Source: Acidobacteriota bacterium
Lineage (GTDB): Bacteria; Acidobacteriota; Terriglobia; Terriglobales; Acidobacteriaceae
NCBI GenBank assembly: GCA_018268855.1
Contig: JAFDVR010000017.1
Location: 558,001-622,000, forward strand
DNA: 64,000 bases
Reading direction: 5' to 3'
Made by a program: the position numbers and the translations under genes. Below the pieces are notes generated by a model. The model was not told the DNA's origin, made no database searches, and worked only from the letters and a program-made list of their open reading frames with translations. Below are positions 63,022 to 64,000 of the stretch, piece by piece. Position 1 is the stretch's first letter. Each line of letters starts with the position of its first letter.

Positions 63022-64000
63022 TTGGCAACTCATTCCCCACGCATATTTCTCTCCGCTGGCGAAGCGTCTGGTGACCACTATGGCGCACAGATTATCGCCG
63101 CACTCGCACCGCATCTAAACAGCCCCACTTTCACGGGCCTCGGCGGAAAAGAGATGGAAGCCGCAGGCCAGCAGCGCATTGTCCGTGCCGAAGATGTCGC
63201 AATCATGGGCATCACAGAAATTCTTCTCCACATTCCAAAGATCTATCGCTCCTATCGCCGTCTCGTACGATCTATCAAACAGCACCGTCCCAACGTAGCT
63301 ATTCTCATCGATTTCCCCGACGTAAACTTCCGCCTTGCCAAACACCTCCACCACCTCGGTGTGCCTGTTCTATGGTTCGTATCTCCGCAGCTTTGGGCAT
63401 GGAAGCGCCGACGGCTTCGCTGGGTGCAGCAACGCGTGGACAAAATGTTTGTCATCTTTCCCTTCGAGGCCGATTTCTACCGCAATCGCGGCGTGGATGC
63501 TACCTTTGTCGGTCATCCCCTCGCCGATATGCCCCTGCCCACCGTCACGCGCGAGGAATACGCCGAAGCTGCGCGAGCCCTGAACCAGGAGCAGTGGAAC
63601 TATGCGGACGGAATCCTACAATCCAATCCACTACCCGAGTGGGCGCACAAGACAAAGGAGGGTATTCGTTATGGCCTTGATACTGTCAAACCGTGGGTAG
63701 CTCTCCTCCCCGGCAGTCGTAGTGGTGAGATATCTGCCAATCTGGGCGAGATGATTCAAGCCGCCTGCCTCCTCGGGCCAGAGTACGAATTCATTATTCC
63801 CGTCGCGGAAACAGTCAGTGAACACCATCTCAAAGCGATGCAATACGAAACCGGTAGTCGCCTTACAGAAGCCAATCCGCCACGCATCACCTTCGTTCGT
63901 GATGCCCGTTCCGCGCTCTTCCACTCCCGTGCTGCGGTGGTCGCTTCAGGTACCGCCACTGTGCAGGCAGCGCTCATCGGTACACCTTTCCTTGTTGTCT
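63022..64000 (+). CDS. lpxB: Lipid-A-disaccharide synthase (partial, runs off the right edge)
   Basis: About 326 residues are visible. The start is uncertain: TTG 63022 gives MATHSPRIFLSAGEASGDHY, and AGGGAGAAGG lies about 20 bases upstream, so a non-standard start further upstream is possible. The family hallmark SAGEASGDHYGA is followed by VLWFVSPQLWAWKRRR and VGHPLADMPLP, then LLPGSRSGEI and ASGTATVQAALIGTP. The enzyme joins UDP-diacylglucosamine to lipid X in lipid A synthesis. The C-terminus is outside the window. Confidence 0.93.
   Translation, partial: MATHSPRIFLSAGEASGDHYGAQIIAALAPHLNSPTFTGLGGKEMEAAGQQRIVRAEDVAIMGITEILLHIPKIYRSYRRLVRSIKQHRPNVAILIDFPDVNFRLAKHLHHLGVPVLWFVSPQLWAWKRRRLRWVQQRVDKMFVIFPFEADFYRNRGVDATFVGHPLADMPLPTVTREEYAEAARALNQEQWNYADGILQSNPLPEWAHKTKEGIRYGLDTVKPWVALLPGSRSGEISANLGEMIQAACLLGPEYEFIIPVAETVSEHHLKAMQYETGSRLTEANPPRITFVRDARSALFHSRAAVVASGTATVQAALIGTPFLVV

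Overview
The window reads as chromosomal DNA of an Acidobacteriota (Terriglobia-like) soil bacterium. This is inferred from gene content, not from a marker gene. It holds two Oar-type TonB-dependent receptors with an N-terminal carboxypeptidase-regulatory-like domain, a third (BtuB-type) receptor behind a cobalamin riboswitch, many secreted proteins without a recognised family, moderately high GC, and small dispersed intergenic palindromes.

Layout. 1-2.1 kb: leftward envelope-sugar operon (glycosyltransferase, nucleotidyltransferase, truncated methyltransferase). 2.1-10.1 kb: KimA-like APC permease, secreted metallophosphoesterase, PLD-family protein, a secreted protein with kinase-like motifs, an ABC exporter and an unknown exported protein. 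10.1-19.5 kb: a catabolic cluster around a XylR-type AraC regulator, with an MFS hexuronate-type transporter, FAD oxidoreductase, large TonB receptor and secreted phosphodiesterase; the transporter and oxidoreductase share a 41-bp upstream element that runs into a promoter.

19.5-27.6 kb is an accessory island: a complete type II-C CRISPR-Cas locus (tracrRNA on the opposite strand, cas9, cas1, cas2, 11 repeats and 10 spacers), a collapsed type I restriction-modification operon (hsdM start joined to hsdR end), tRNA-Leu, a VapBC toxin-antitoxin pair and the tail of an FtsX/MacB permease. Three structural signals suggest that both tracrRNA and crRNA are made from the minus strand, against the cas genes.

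27.6-64 kb is mostly housekeeping: lytic transglycosylase, ECF sigma factor with a small zinc-finger protein, glutamate formimidoyltransferase, PagL-like protein, YebC, LysA, PspC, TPR proteins, SET-domain methyltransferase, AmpG-like permease, dnaX-ybaB-recR, nucleoside hydrolase, second Oar-type receptor, sulfatase, tRNA-Glu, queuosine-precursor transporter, MBL hydrolase, VWA protein, iron-permease-like protein, riboswitch-controlled btuB, threonine aldolase-hemW, ABC exporter, Pit phosphate transporter with DUF47 partner, and the start of lpxB at the right edge.
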